Assembly (NCBI RefSeq): GCF_000814675.1
Contig: NZ_JWIG01000009.1
Location: 1-64,000, forward strand
Reading direction: 5' to 3'
Source: Pseudoalteromonas distincta
GTDB taxonomy: Bacteria > Pseudomonadota > Gammaproteobacteria > Enterobacterales > Alteromonadaceae
DNA length: 64,000 nt
The notes under the pieces were generated by a model. That model saw only the letters and a list, made by a program, of their open reading frames with translations, made no database searches and was not told where the DNA came from. Numbering within the stretch: position 1 is the first letter of the stretch; the number at the start of each line of letters is the position of its first letter. A program made the translations under genes and the position numbers. Below, in pieces: positions 1 to 7,274 of this stretch.

Positions 1-1763
1 TTTTTGCAGCTTCTATTATTTTAGTCGTATTTACGCCTTTATTTAGCTTTGAAGGTGTTGAGGCAAAGTTATTTCAACCTATGGCAATAAGCATCATTTT
101 AGCTGTTATATCTGCTATTGTGGTTGCGTTGTTTGTTGTACCCGCTTTAGCTACTTATTTATTTAAGTCAGGTGTAAAAGAGAGGGAAAGCTTTGTTCTT
201 AGGCCATTAGACAAACTCTACAGAAAAGGGCTTACATTCGCACTAAAACGCACCAAATTAGTCATTTCAGCCGCACTTATATTAGTTTTCTCTGCCTTTG
301 CATTAGTTCCATTAATTGGTACTGAATTTGTACCTGAGTTAGAAGAAGGGACGATAAACTTAAGAGCAACGCTTGCACCTTCTTCCAGTTTAGATACCGC
401 GCTCACTGTGGCACCAATTCTAGAAGAAAAACTAATGGCTTTCCCTGAAGTAACCTATGCATTAAGCCGAATTGGTCGAGCAGAAATAGGTGGAGACCCA
501 GAGCCTGTGAATAACATCGAAATTTACATAGGGTTGAAGCCTGTTTCTGAGTGGACCAGTGCATCTAATCGATATGAACTTCAAGGAAAAATGGAGAGAT
601 CTTTAGAAGAATTCCCTGGGTTGCTACTCAACTTTTCTCAACCTATTGCGACTCGTGTCGATGAGCTACTATCTGGTGTTAAGGCTCAGTTGGCGATAAA
701 GTTGTTTGGGCCTGAACTTGAGGTACTGGCGGCTAAAGGTCAAGAAATAGAAACAGCAATTAAAAACATTGAAGGTGCAAGGGATGTTGCATTGGAGCAA
801 ATTGCTGGTGAAGCGCAATTGGTGATAAGTCCTAACAGGCAAGAACTATCGCGCTTTGGATTGTCTGTGAGTGACATAATGGAGGTTGTGCGTGATGGTA
901 TTGGTGGTGTTGAAGCCGGACAAATAATCAATGGTAATGAACGTTATGATATTTACGTTCGCATAGAGGAAGAGTACCGAAGTAACAAAGAAGCTATTGC
1001 TGATATTCGGCTTCAATCACCTACTGGTGCTTGGGTGCGACTGGGTGACGTAGCCTCAGTCTCATTTGAGTCAGGCCCACCACAAGTTAGACGCGATGAT
1101 GTACAACGAAGAGTCGTTATCCAAGCAAATGTACAAAATCGAGATATGGGAAGCGTGGTTGCCGATATCAGAACGGTAATTGCTGAAAAGGTTGACTTAC
1201 CTTCAGGTTATTCTGTTTCGATTGGCGGCCAGTTCGAAAGTCAAAAACGTGCTCAAAATAGGTTAGCTATAGTTGTACCTTTATCGTTAGCACTAATCGC
1301 ACTACTACTTTACTTTGCCTTTGGTTCTGTTGGTCAAGCTATGCTGATATTGGTCAACGTGCCGCTTGCTGTAATTGGCGGAGTTTTCTCCTTATATTTA
1401 TCTGGACAATACTTGTCTGTACCAAGCTCCGTTGGCTTTATTACCTTATTTGGTGTAGCGGTATTGAATGGGGTCGTTATGGTAGAAAGTATCAACCAAC
1501 GTATTAAAGACGGTCTAGAAGCATCTAAAGCCGTTTTTGAAGGCGCTACTTCAAGATTAAGACCTGTACTTATGACTGCTATAACATCAGCTTTAGGTTT
1601 GATACCGATGTTAATGTCTAATGGTGTTGGTGCAGAAATACAGCGCCCCTTAGCGAGTGTTATTGTTGGCGGCTTGGTAACTGCAACACTGTTAACATTA
1701 TTTGTTTTACCTGTTTTATATCGCTGGTTTTCAGAGAAAAAAATAAAAGAGCTATCCAGATAA
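1..1763 (+). CDS. Heavy-metal efflux RND transporter (CusA/CzcA family), C-terminal part
   Basis: This is the inner-membrane, proton-driven pump subunit of a tripartite metal exporter. The reading frame is open from base 3 without a start, so the gene begins before the window; about 587 residues of a family usually 1030-1050 long are visible. The ATG at 81 is internal, because FTPLFSFEGVEAKLFQPMA before it is the conserved segment preceding a transmembrane helix in this family. The visible part holds the second periplasmic pore/docking region and the last membrane helices, with the family-typical PVLMTAITSALGLIPMLMS near the end. The metal (Cu/Ag or Co/Zn/Cd) cannot be told because the proton-relay helix is outside the window. 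A hairpin follows the stop. Confidence 0.9.
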   Translation, partial: FAASIILVVFTPLFSFEGVEAKLFQPMAISIILAVISAIVVALFVVPALATYLFKSGVKERESFVLRPLDKLYRKGLTFALKRTKLVISAALILVFSAFALVPLIGTEFVPELEEGTINLRATLAPSSSLDTALTVAPILEEKLMAFPEVTYALSRIGRAEIGGDPEPVNNIEIYIGLKPVSEWTSASNRYELQGKMERSLEEFPGLLLNFSQPIATRVDELLSGVKAQLAIKLFGPELEVLAAKGQEIETAIKNIEGARDVALEQIAGEAQLVISPNRQELSRFGLSVSDIMEVVRDGIGGVEAGQIINGNERYDIYVRIEEEYRSNKEAIADIRLQSPTGAWVRLGDVASVSFESGPPQVRRDDVQRRVVIQANVQNRDMGSVVADIRTVIAEKVDLPSGYSVSIGGQFESQKRAQNRLAIVVPLSLALIALLLYFAFGSVGQAMLILVNVPLAVIGGVFSLYLSGQYLSVPSSVGFITLFGVAVLNGVVMVESINQRIKDGLEASKAVFEGATSRLRPVLMTAITSALGLIPMLMSNGVGAEIQRPLASVIVGGLVTATLLTLFVLPVLYRWFSEKKIKELSR

Positions 1764-1779
1764 AATGACTGTGAACTCT

Positions 1780-1813
1780 AACCCCACGCTAAAGTCACGT
1801 TTAGCGTGGGGTT
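1780..1813 (+). terminator. Hairpin after RND pump gene, probable terminator
   Basis: A perfect 14-bp inverted repeat (AACCCCACGCTAAA / TTTAGCGTGGGGTT) with a 6-base loop starts 16 bases after the pump stop codon. There is no long T-run, so it is either a weak intrinsic terminator or a 3' stabilising hairpin. Confidence 0.6.
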
Positions 1814-2246
1814 ATTGAGTAGATGAACGAAAAGAAAGATTAGATTTAACAATAAACTAATAGTCATGACTGCTTTGTCGGAATATTTGTCGTTAAACAG
1901 GCCAAAGCTAACTTCCGCTTTCGTATCTTTGCAGTCTTAATCTTTATGTGTCTCAAGGTCGGCTTATGGCACTGAGCCGAACTTCGGCAAAGAGCGATAA
2001 CCGGTCATTGAGATTGGCTAAATATCGTCGTTAATTCATTGGTTAAACTGCTCTTTGCGCATATATTCATGAAAATGAGCGCTGAGCGCATATTATTCAA
2101 TTTTTCTTTAAAGTTTTAGAAAATTGAGTGATAAAAATACCTTAAGTTATTTGTTAAAACTATATAAAGTAGATAAATGAGCGTTAAGTCGTCAGAAATG
2201 TGCGCGATGGGCGCACTATTAAAATGTTACATTTCTCGGAGAAATT
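1814..2246. other. Non-coding stretch before the HEPN pair
   Basis: No convincing gene is seen. The stretch contains a short hairpin (1958-1980, GTCGGCT/AGCCGA-type arms). A 14-mer at 1959-1972 recurs with 12 of 14 matches at 3905-3918, on the other side of the HEPN pair. GCGTTAAG occurs at 2181-2188. The last 55 bases can form alternative hairpins just ahead of the first HEPN gene. Confidence 0.4.
2194..2246 (+). promoter_or_regulatory. Leader with mutually exclusive hairpins over the ribosome binding site
   Basis: ATTTCT at 2231-2236 can pair with AGAAAT at 2194-2199, upstream, or with AGAAAT at 2240-2245, downstream. The downstream pairing would enclose the CGGAG ribosome binding site of the gene starting at 2247. 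A third hairpin (GTGCGC 2200-2205 with GCGCAC 2211-2216) sits inside the upstream arrangement. This is seen in sequence only; a regulatory role is inferred. Confidence 0.3.
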
Positions 2247-3221
2247 ATGGATAACTGGCTCTACTCAGAGGTTCTTAAACAAGATGACCTTCGAGTTCCA
2301 ACATTTGCTAGGCAGAGCACAATCAATTGGATGAAGGCTCTTCGTTTTGAAATAGTGAATGAGCATGGTGTTTCAGCTAAAGAGCAGTTTGAATCTTGTC
2401 ATCGGCATTTTAAGGCTAAATACTCCAAGAGATTGACGACTTTAAATAACGGTATTGTTTTTGAGTCACTGTATTCATCATTAACCAACAGCCTTGCTTT
2501 ACAAACATCTGCTAATAATGCCAGTAGTGAATCTTGGATGCTTCCCAGCTCAATAGTTAGTTGGTATTACTCTGTTTATTTTTCTGTATTATCAATGCTT
2601 GGTTCTACTGGCCAAAAAGTAGATGATAATCATGCTTCAGTTTACAGAGCTTTCGGTTCAAATTTGAGTGACCAAATGCCTCACCCTTTCAACATGAAAG
2701 CATCACATGTAAAAAACGAAGAATACGAGGCAAAGCTTCCTCGGTATGTCTCTGCGAGTAGTTTTAGCTTAAGTAAAACATTTCCAGAAAATGAAGATGC
2801 AGCAAGAGGTATGCTATTAGAGTATCTTTCTGGTAATGCTAAATACTATACATGGTTAACCAAGGACCGAATTCTTAAGAAGTCTAGTTACAGTGATTTT
2901 AGGACTAAAGCTGCTAAAGAAGATAGGAATAAACAATTACCAAAAACAGTAGGCTTTATGCACTGTGCATTTCGCTACAGAGGTAAAGCCAACTACCGTG
3001 ATGGCATATATCTTACGTATGGCCAAAGCTCTGCGGCTGAAACAAAAGCATTTCTTGAAGATATGGCAGTAGTATCGAAGTTTATGTTTATTTCAGGTCT
3101 GGCACTCGCATACAGATCACCCCTAAACCCTGAAGTGGTTAAGTTCATCAACGATATAGACACAAACTTAAAAGGGATTGATAGCCTGAGCGATGATGAG
3201 TGTTTTTGGAGGGTGCTGTGA
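2247..3221 (+). CDS. HEPN-like domain protein, hypothetical (first of a pair)
   Basis: A 324-residue protein of unknown function. Residues 103-136 (SWYYSVYFSVLSML then an H and a YRAF segment) resemble the first helices of HEPN domains. RGKANY at 245-250, followed by an alternating Ala/Glu helix, resembles the R-x-K-A-[DN]-Y motif of the nucleotidyltransferase-associated HEPN group. HEPN proteins are commonly RNA-binding or RNase toxins in toxin-antitoxin and phage-defence systems; that role here is inference. No signal peptide or membrane helix is seen. The ATG is preceded by CGGAG at 6 bases. The stop is 8 bases before an inverted repeat, and a second HEPN-like gene follows on the same strand, so the two look like a unit acquired between the RND locus and nth. 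Confidence 0.6.
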   Translation: MDNWLYSEVLKQDDLRVPTFARQSTINWMKALRFEIVNEHGVSAKEQFESCHRHFKAKYSKRLTTLNNGIVFESLYSSLTNSLALQTSANNASSESWMLPSSIVSWYYSVYFSVLSMLGSTGQKVDDNHASVYRAFGSNLSDQMPHPFNMKASHVKNEEYEAKLPRYVSASSFSLSKTFPENEDAARGMLLEYLSGNAKYYTWLTKDRILKKSSYSDFRTKAAKEDRNKQLPKTVGFMHCAFRYRGKANYRDGIYLTYGQSSAAETKAFLEDMAVVSKFMFISGLALAYRSPLNPEVVKFINDIDTNLKGIDSLSDDECFWRVL

Positions 3222-3229
3222 GTCAAAAT

Positions 3230-3298
3230 GTAAAAAGCGCAAGCAGTCGGAAAACTTACTCGCTGGCGTTCCTAAATTTCCGCTGTTGCGGGCGTTAC
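3230..3298 (+). repeat. Imperfect inverted repeat with attC-like architecture, copy 1
   Basis: The left arm (3230-3253, beginning GTAAAAAGCGCAAGCAG) and right arm (3277-3298, ending TTGCGGGCGTTAC) pair over most of their length. Two bases of the left arm are unpaired (a G and a T), as in extrahelical bases of integron attC sites. The loop is 23 bases. It lies directly after the first HEPN gene. The strict attC rule fails: the left arm has GTAAAAA rather than the RYYYAAC box, and the right end is GTTACGT rather than GTTRRRY. Confidence 0.45.
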
Positions 3299-3318
3299 GT
3301 TTCACCAAAGAATTGAGT

Positions 3319-3870
3319 ATGGAAGAATTTAAGAGTTTAGAAGAACTCACGGAAATGGATGAAAAGCACAACTTAATGGGTGCTATCTGTGGTTCGGTCC
3401 CAAGTTTAGAGAAGATGCATAAGTATCTTTCTCAAGAACTTCTAAATGACGAAGCTCCCGATGAGATCAAAGGGCAGTTCAATGTCGCCAAAAATATGGC
3501 CCTATACAGTTATTATTTCTATGCCCTAGCCCCTGAAGTGCATCTAAAAATCTACACGGTCATAGAGCACGCACTTAGGCTCAGGGTTAATCCGAAAAAA
3601 CGGATGATGTTTAAGGCGCTTATAAATCATGCTGTTTCACAGCGCTGGATAAATGATGCTGGATTTCGTCACATAGACAATCCAAGCCCTGATAATGAAT
3701 GGTGCAAATCTATGGTAGAAGTTATGCCTAGCCTAAGAAATTCCAAAGCACATGGCTCTTCCATGTTGGTTGGTGATTGTCTGCACCACATATCGTCATG
3801 TGCAGATTTTGTAAATCAGCTTTTTCCAGCAAGTAAAACACGTAACAATTCAAGCAAGAAGGACGCGTAA
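3319..3870 (+). CDS. HEPN-like protein with RNSKAH motif, hypothetical (second of a pair)
   Basis: A soluble, mainly helical protein of 183 residues from the ATG at 3319. The frame is open from an ATG at 3193, but that start would translate through the inverted repeat at 3230-3298 and overlap the upstream gene, so 3319 is preferred; neither start has a strong ribosome binding site. Residues 139-145 read LRNSKAH, the Rx4H signature of HEPN ribonucleases, preceded by a helix with YSYYFYALAPEVHLKIY (63-79). RNase activity is inferred from the motif. The stop codon TAA falls inside the start of a second repeat element. No antitoxin of the MNT type is present, so the partner may be the upstream HEPN-like protein. 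Confidence 0.6.
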   Translation: MEEFKSLEELTEMDEKHNLMGAICGSVPSLEKMHKYLSQELLNDEAPDEIKGQFNVAKNMALYSYYFYALAPEVHLKIYTVIEHALRLRVNPKKRMMFKALINHAVSQRWINDAGFRHIDNPSPDNEWCKSMVEVMPSLRNSKAHGSSMLVGDCLHHISSCADFVNQLFPASKTRNNSSKKDA

Positions 3871-3900
3871 AAAGCGCGCGTCTCTTCTTGAGGCGTTACG
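3867..3900 (+). repeat. Inverted-repeat element copy 2 (same ends as copy 1)
   Basis: It begins GTAAAAAGCGC exactly like copy 1 (3230-3240) and ends GGCGTTACG like copy 1 (3291-3299), but the middle is much shorter. It contains the stop codon of the second HEPN gene. The arms GTAA...CTC and GAGGCGTTAC pair imperfectly. Confidence 0.4.
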
Positions 3901-4170
3901 ACCGTCTGCTTGTGGCACAAACCGGAAATAGCTTCCAATTAACTCCGTATTTAAATTTTAGGTTTTAGCTGGGCTCTAATTAATAAATCATAATCTATTT
4001 GCAACACCTCGCTTAAATTCAAACTATTCTGAAGTTAACGCAAATTTTCAATTTAATTGGTGCTGGCCGAATAAAGGCTCATATGAGAATCAAATCGCCA
4101 GCTTCTTAAATAGAAACTAAAGATGTGACCGTTAAAAGGTTTATGCTAATTAAAAAATAACTACTCTTAA
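3901..4170. other. Non-coding stretch between HEPN pair and nth
   Basis: No gene or clear terminator is recognised. The 14-mer at 3905-3918 resembles 1959-1972 on the far side of the HEPN pair. The rest is AT-rich, lying after convergent ends of the HEPN pair and the rnf-nth operon. Confidence 0.4.
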
Positions 4171-4833
4171 CTATGACTCAGTTTTCTCTTTATAGTCACA
4201 CAAATCCTCAATTATACAACTTCCACATTTTGGTTTTCTCGCTGTACACGTATAGCGCCCATGTAAAATAAACCAATGATGGAGGTTAAACATAAATTCT
4301 TTCTTATTTGGCGTATTTTTAATTATAGCCTGTTCAGTCTGCTCAACAGTCTTACCCTTAGCGTAACCAGTACGGTTTGCAAGACGTTGGATGTGAGTAT
4401 CTACTGCTAAAAAGTATCTACCTTCATTATCTTTTAGCCAGCCAAAGGCTGTATTGAGTACAACATTAGCGGTTTTACGGCCAACGCCTGGTAGGGCTTC
4501 TAGGGCTTCACGATTTTCTGGCACGATGCTGTTATGTTCATCCACCAAAATTTGGCACATTTTGTACACGTTGGCAGCTTTAGAATTAAATAAGCCAATG
4601 GTTTTTATATAATCACGCAGTGTATCGTGGCCTATATCTAAAATGGCTTGTGGTGTATTAGCAACAGGGAACAACTTTCGAGTGGCTTTATTAACACCTA
4701 CATCGGTAGCTTGCGCTGAAAGAGTTACTGCTACTAGCAACTCAAACGGGCTTGAATATTCAAGCTCTGTAACTGGGTGCGGGTTATCGTCGCGCAGGCG
4801 CGACAGTATTTGGTGACGTTTTTCTTTATTCAT
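4171..4833 (-). CDS. nth: Endonuclease III
   Basis: DNA glycosylase/AP lyase that removes oxidised pyrimidines in base excision repair. The 220-residue protein has the helix-hairpin-helix LPGVGRKTANVVLN around 114-127 with catalytic Lys120, and the catalytic Asp in VDTHIQRLANR (Asp145). It ends with the [4Fe-4S] ligand set C-x6-C-x2-C-x5-C at about residues 196-212. It is slightly longer than the E. coli enzyme (211) through a short insertion (LKDNEGRY) ahead of the catalytic Asp. It is the last gene of the rnfABCDGE-nth run, starting 49 bases after rnfE, an arrangement known from E. coli (rsx-nth). Confidence 0.97.
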   Translation of the reverse strand: MNKEKRHQILSRLRDDNPHPVTELEYSSPFELLVAVTLSAQATDVGVNKATRKLFPVANTPQAILDIGHDTLRDYIKTIGLFNSKAANVYKMCQILVDEHNSIVPENREALEALPGVGRKTANVVLNTAFGWLKDNEGRYFLAVDTHIQRLANRTGYAKGKTVEQTEQAIIKNTPNKKEFMFNLHHWFILHGRYTCTARKPKCGSCIIEDLCDYKEKTES

Positions 4834-4882
4834 GCAACTTAAAACGTATTAGTGCTAATTGTTGCTCTAATACGTTTTCCCC

Positions 4883-5581
4883 TTAAGTTAAGCTAGTAAC
4901 ACGTGCTCGAGGGCCTTTTTCAGCCTCTGGCGGTGCAACTTGTTTTGATTTTATTTGTGCGTCAATTACGTTTTTTGCAGCAATAAGTAGCCCAAGCCCT
5001 AAAAAGGCACCCGGTGGTAAAATTGCGAGTAAAAATTGGTTATCAAAGTTAAATACTTCTATGCGCAAGCTCTGTGCCCATGGGCCAAGTAATAAGTCGG
5101 CACCGTCAAACAGTGTACCTTGGCCAATTAATTCGCGCATAGCTCCTAACACTAACAATACAGCCATAAAGCCTAAGCCCATCATTAAGCCGTCAAATGC
5201 TGATAAATGAACAGGATTTTTAGAGGCGTATGCTTCGGCGCGGCCAATAATGGCGCAGTTAGTTACAATCAACGGGATAAAAATTCCCAATGATTGATAT
5301 AAACCAAAGGTATAAGCGTTCATAAGTAATTGAACTATTGTTACAAAGCCCGCGATGATCATTACAAATACAGGTATACGAATATCTTTTGGCACCCAGT
5401 TACGCACAATCGATACGGTAACATTTGAGCCTATTAGTACGAGTAAAGTTGCTAAACCTAAACCTAAGGCATTTGTTACAGTTGAGGTAACGGCAAGTAA
5501 CGGGCATAAACCTAAAAGCTGCACAAGGGCAGGGTTATTTACCCATACACCTTCTTTGTATAATGTTTTTAACTCACTCAT
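4883..5581 (-). CDS. rnfE: Electron transport complex subunit RnfE/RsxE
   Basis: Integral inner-membrane subunit of the Rnf ion-translocating ferredoxin:NAD+ oxidoreductase, known as Rsx in E. coli where it reduces SoxR. The 232-residue protein has about six hydrophobic helices; [17 protein letters not shown] near the start and [16 protein letters not shown] in the middle carry the Cys residues of the RnfA/RnfE half-helix pseudo-repeats. RnfE is homologous to RnfA and packs against it in the membrane. The start overlaps the rnfG stop by 4 bases, indicating translational coupling. Confidence 0.96.
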   Translation of the reverse strand: MSELKTLYKEGVWVNNPALVQLLGLCPLLAVTSTVTNALGLGLATLLVLIGSNVTVSIVRNWVPKDIRIPVFVMIIAGFVTIVQLLMNAYTFGLYQSLGIFIPLIVTNCAIIGRAEAYASKNPVHLSAFDGLMMGLGFMAVLLVLGAMRELIGQGTLFDGADLLLGPWAQSLRIEVFNFDNQFLLAILPPGAFLGLGLLIAAKNVIDAQIKSKQVAPPEAEKGPRARVTSLT

Positions 5582-6219
5582 TTAGCTACCTCCATACATT
5601 CGGCATTAGGTGCTGCAAAAATATCATCAAAATTAGTTTGTGCGAATAATACGGCATTTTTAACAGAGCCCACAACAGCACGTGGCGTTATGGTTGCGCC
5701 TGTAAATTGATCAAACTGGCCGCCATCTTTTTTAACAGCCCAGCGAGCGTCTTCTTCGCCTTCAACCGTTAAGCTTTTAAATGTTGTGATCCAAAGTGAT
5801 TTTTTAACTTCTACTTTGTCGCCTAAACCAGGGGTTTCTTCGTGTTTAGTCGTACGCACGCCAGCAATAGTGCCATCGCTTAATACCGCTGTTAATAAGT
5901 TAATATCGCCACTGTAGCCGTTTGGCGTAATATGCCTAATAACAACAGCGACTGGTTTATTGTTTTTACGAGCACGGTAAATTACTTGATTTGCGTACGG
6001 GCCTAGTTTTTCGTCAGTAATAATCACGCAATCTTGTGATAATTGATTGTCGTACGATTTTGGGTCGAGCACTTCTTGTAGCTGCGCAGTAAGTTGTAGC
6101 TGTTCTTGCTCTGCAATTTTATCGGCAGTAAGTGCATTGATCGAGGCAACTAAGCCTGTTGTTGCTAATGCAAACGCAGTTAAAATAGCACCATTTTTAG
6201 CCATTGACGAAATGATCAT
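5578..6219 (-). CDS. rnfG: Electron transport complex subunit RnfG/RsxG, covalent flavoprotein
   Basis: Membrane-anchored periplasmic subunit carrying covalently bound FMN. The 213-residue protein has one N-terminal membrane helix (about 9-31) and the flavinylation motif TGAT (T173-T176), where Thr176 is the expected FMN attachment site. The more usual sequence is SGAT, so Thr replaces Ser here, a conservative change. It overlaps rnfE and rnfD by 4 bases at each end. Covalent attachment in this family needs the flavin transferase ApbE, which is not in the window. Confidence 0.96.
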   Translation of the reverse strand: MIISSMAKNGAILTAFALATTGLVASINALTADKIAEQEQLQLTAQLQEVLDPKSYDNQLSQDCVIITDEKLGPYANQVIYRARKNNKPVAVVIRHITPNGYSGDINLLTAVLSDGTIAGVRTTKHEETPGLGDKVEVKKSLWITTFKSLTVEGEEDARWAVKKDGGQFDQFTGATITPRAVVGSVKNAVLFAQTNFDDIFAAPNAECMEVAK

Positions 6220-7274
6220 TTTACTGCTCCGTGGCCATAAGTACGCGGCTGTGTGTAGTAGTCTATTAGCGGCACTGCAATATTAATCAATAATACGCTA
6301 AATGCGATGGCATCAGGAAAACCACCAAAGGTACGAATTAAATAAATTAGTAAGCCAATTAGCGCGCCATAAATTAAGCGCCCTTTGTTAGTTGTTGCTG
6401 CAGATACCGGATCGGTTGCTATGAAAAAGGCTCCCATCATAGTGGCACCACTTAATAAGTGAAATAGGGTGCCCGGCTCTGTGCCTGGTGATGCGATATA
6501 ACCAATAGCACTACATACAGCTAAAGTTACGATAAAACTAACAGGAATATGCCAGTTAATTATTTTTGCTTTTAATAAGTATAAACCACCGGCTAAAAAG
6601 CCTAAGTTAACCCAGGCCCAACCAAGGCCAGCCCATTCGTTAAATATTGGCTTTTGCATGCTTTCGGTAACGGTTAAACCGTGGGCTATGTCTGTTTTAA
6701 CAGTATCCAGCGGTGTTGCCATTGTTAGGCCATCAACCCCTGCACGTACTTGATCAAGGCTAAACCCAGAGGCCGTAAAATCGGTGAATATTAGCCTTAG
6801 CTGATCAGCAAAGCCTATTGGCGTATTTATTAAATCGGTGACAGGCAACCATGCGGTCATTTGTACCGGAAACGAAACTAAAAGCAGTACATAAGCTGCC
6901 ATTGCTGGATTGAATAAGTTAAACCCAAGGCCGCCATAAAGCTGTTTAACTATAACAATAGAAAATAAACAGCCAATCACGATTATCCACCAAGGCGCAA
7001 GTGGCGGAATACTCAATGCCAATAACACGGCAGTAAGCCACGCACTGCCATCACTTAATGCAGGCCAAACAGGGCGCTTTCGTATTAGCATTATTGCAGC
7101 TTCAAATACGCTTACAGCAACAAGCGCTAGTACCAGTTGAATAAGTACACCTGTTCCAAAAAAGAAAACTTGAGCAATTAGCCCAGGAATACACGCAGCA
7201 ATAACGCTAAGCATTAATCGCGTTAACGATTTATGGCTGTGATTATGCGGCGAACTGGCCATGGTTAATTTCAT
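6216..7274 (-). CDS. rnfD: Electron transport complex subunit RnfD/RsxD, covalent flavoprotein
   Basis: Integral membrane subunit with about ten hydrophobic segments and a covalent FMN. The 352-residue protein has DGLTMATPLD with Thr187 as the flavin-bearing residue, the same numbering as the characterised Vibrio and E. coli proteins. A second conserved segment, LLSGATMMGAFFIATDP, lies near residue 275. It is homologous to NqrB of the sodium-pumping NADH:quinone reductase. Its start overlaps the end of rnfC by 4 bases and its end overlaps rnfG by 4. Confidence 0.96.
   Translation of the reverse strand: MKLTMASSPHNHSHKSLTRLMLSVIAACIPGLIAQVFFFGTGVLIQLVLALVAVSVFEAAIMLIRKRPVWPALSDGSAWLTAVLLALSIPPLAPWWIIVIGCLFSIVIVKQLYGGLGFNLFNPAMAAYVLLLVSFPVQMTAWLPVTDLINTPIGFADQLRLIFTDFTASGFSLDQVRAGVDGLTMATPLDTVKTDIAHGLTVTESMQKPIFNEWAGLGWAWVNLGFLAGGLYLLKAKIINWHIPVSFIVTLAVCSAIGYIASPGTEPGTLFHLLSGATMMGAFFIATDPVSAATTNKGRLIYGALIGLLIYLIRTFGGFPDAIAFSVLLINIAVPLIDYYTQPRTYGHGAVK

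Noticed and set aside
3230..3900. Calling the repeats true integron attC sites
   Set aside because: The left arm lacks RYYYAAC, the right end is not GTTRRRY, and there is no integrase; kept only as attC-like architecture.
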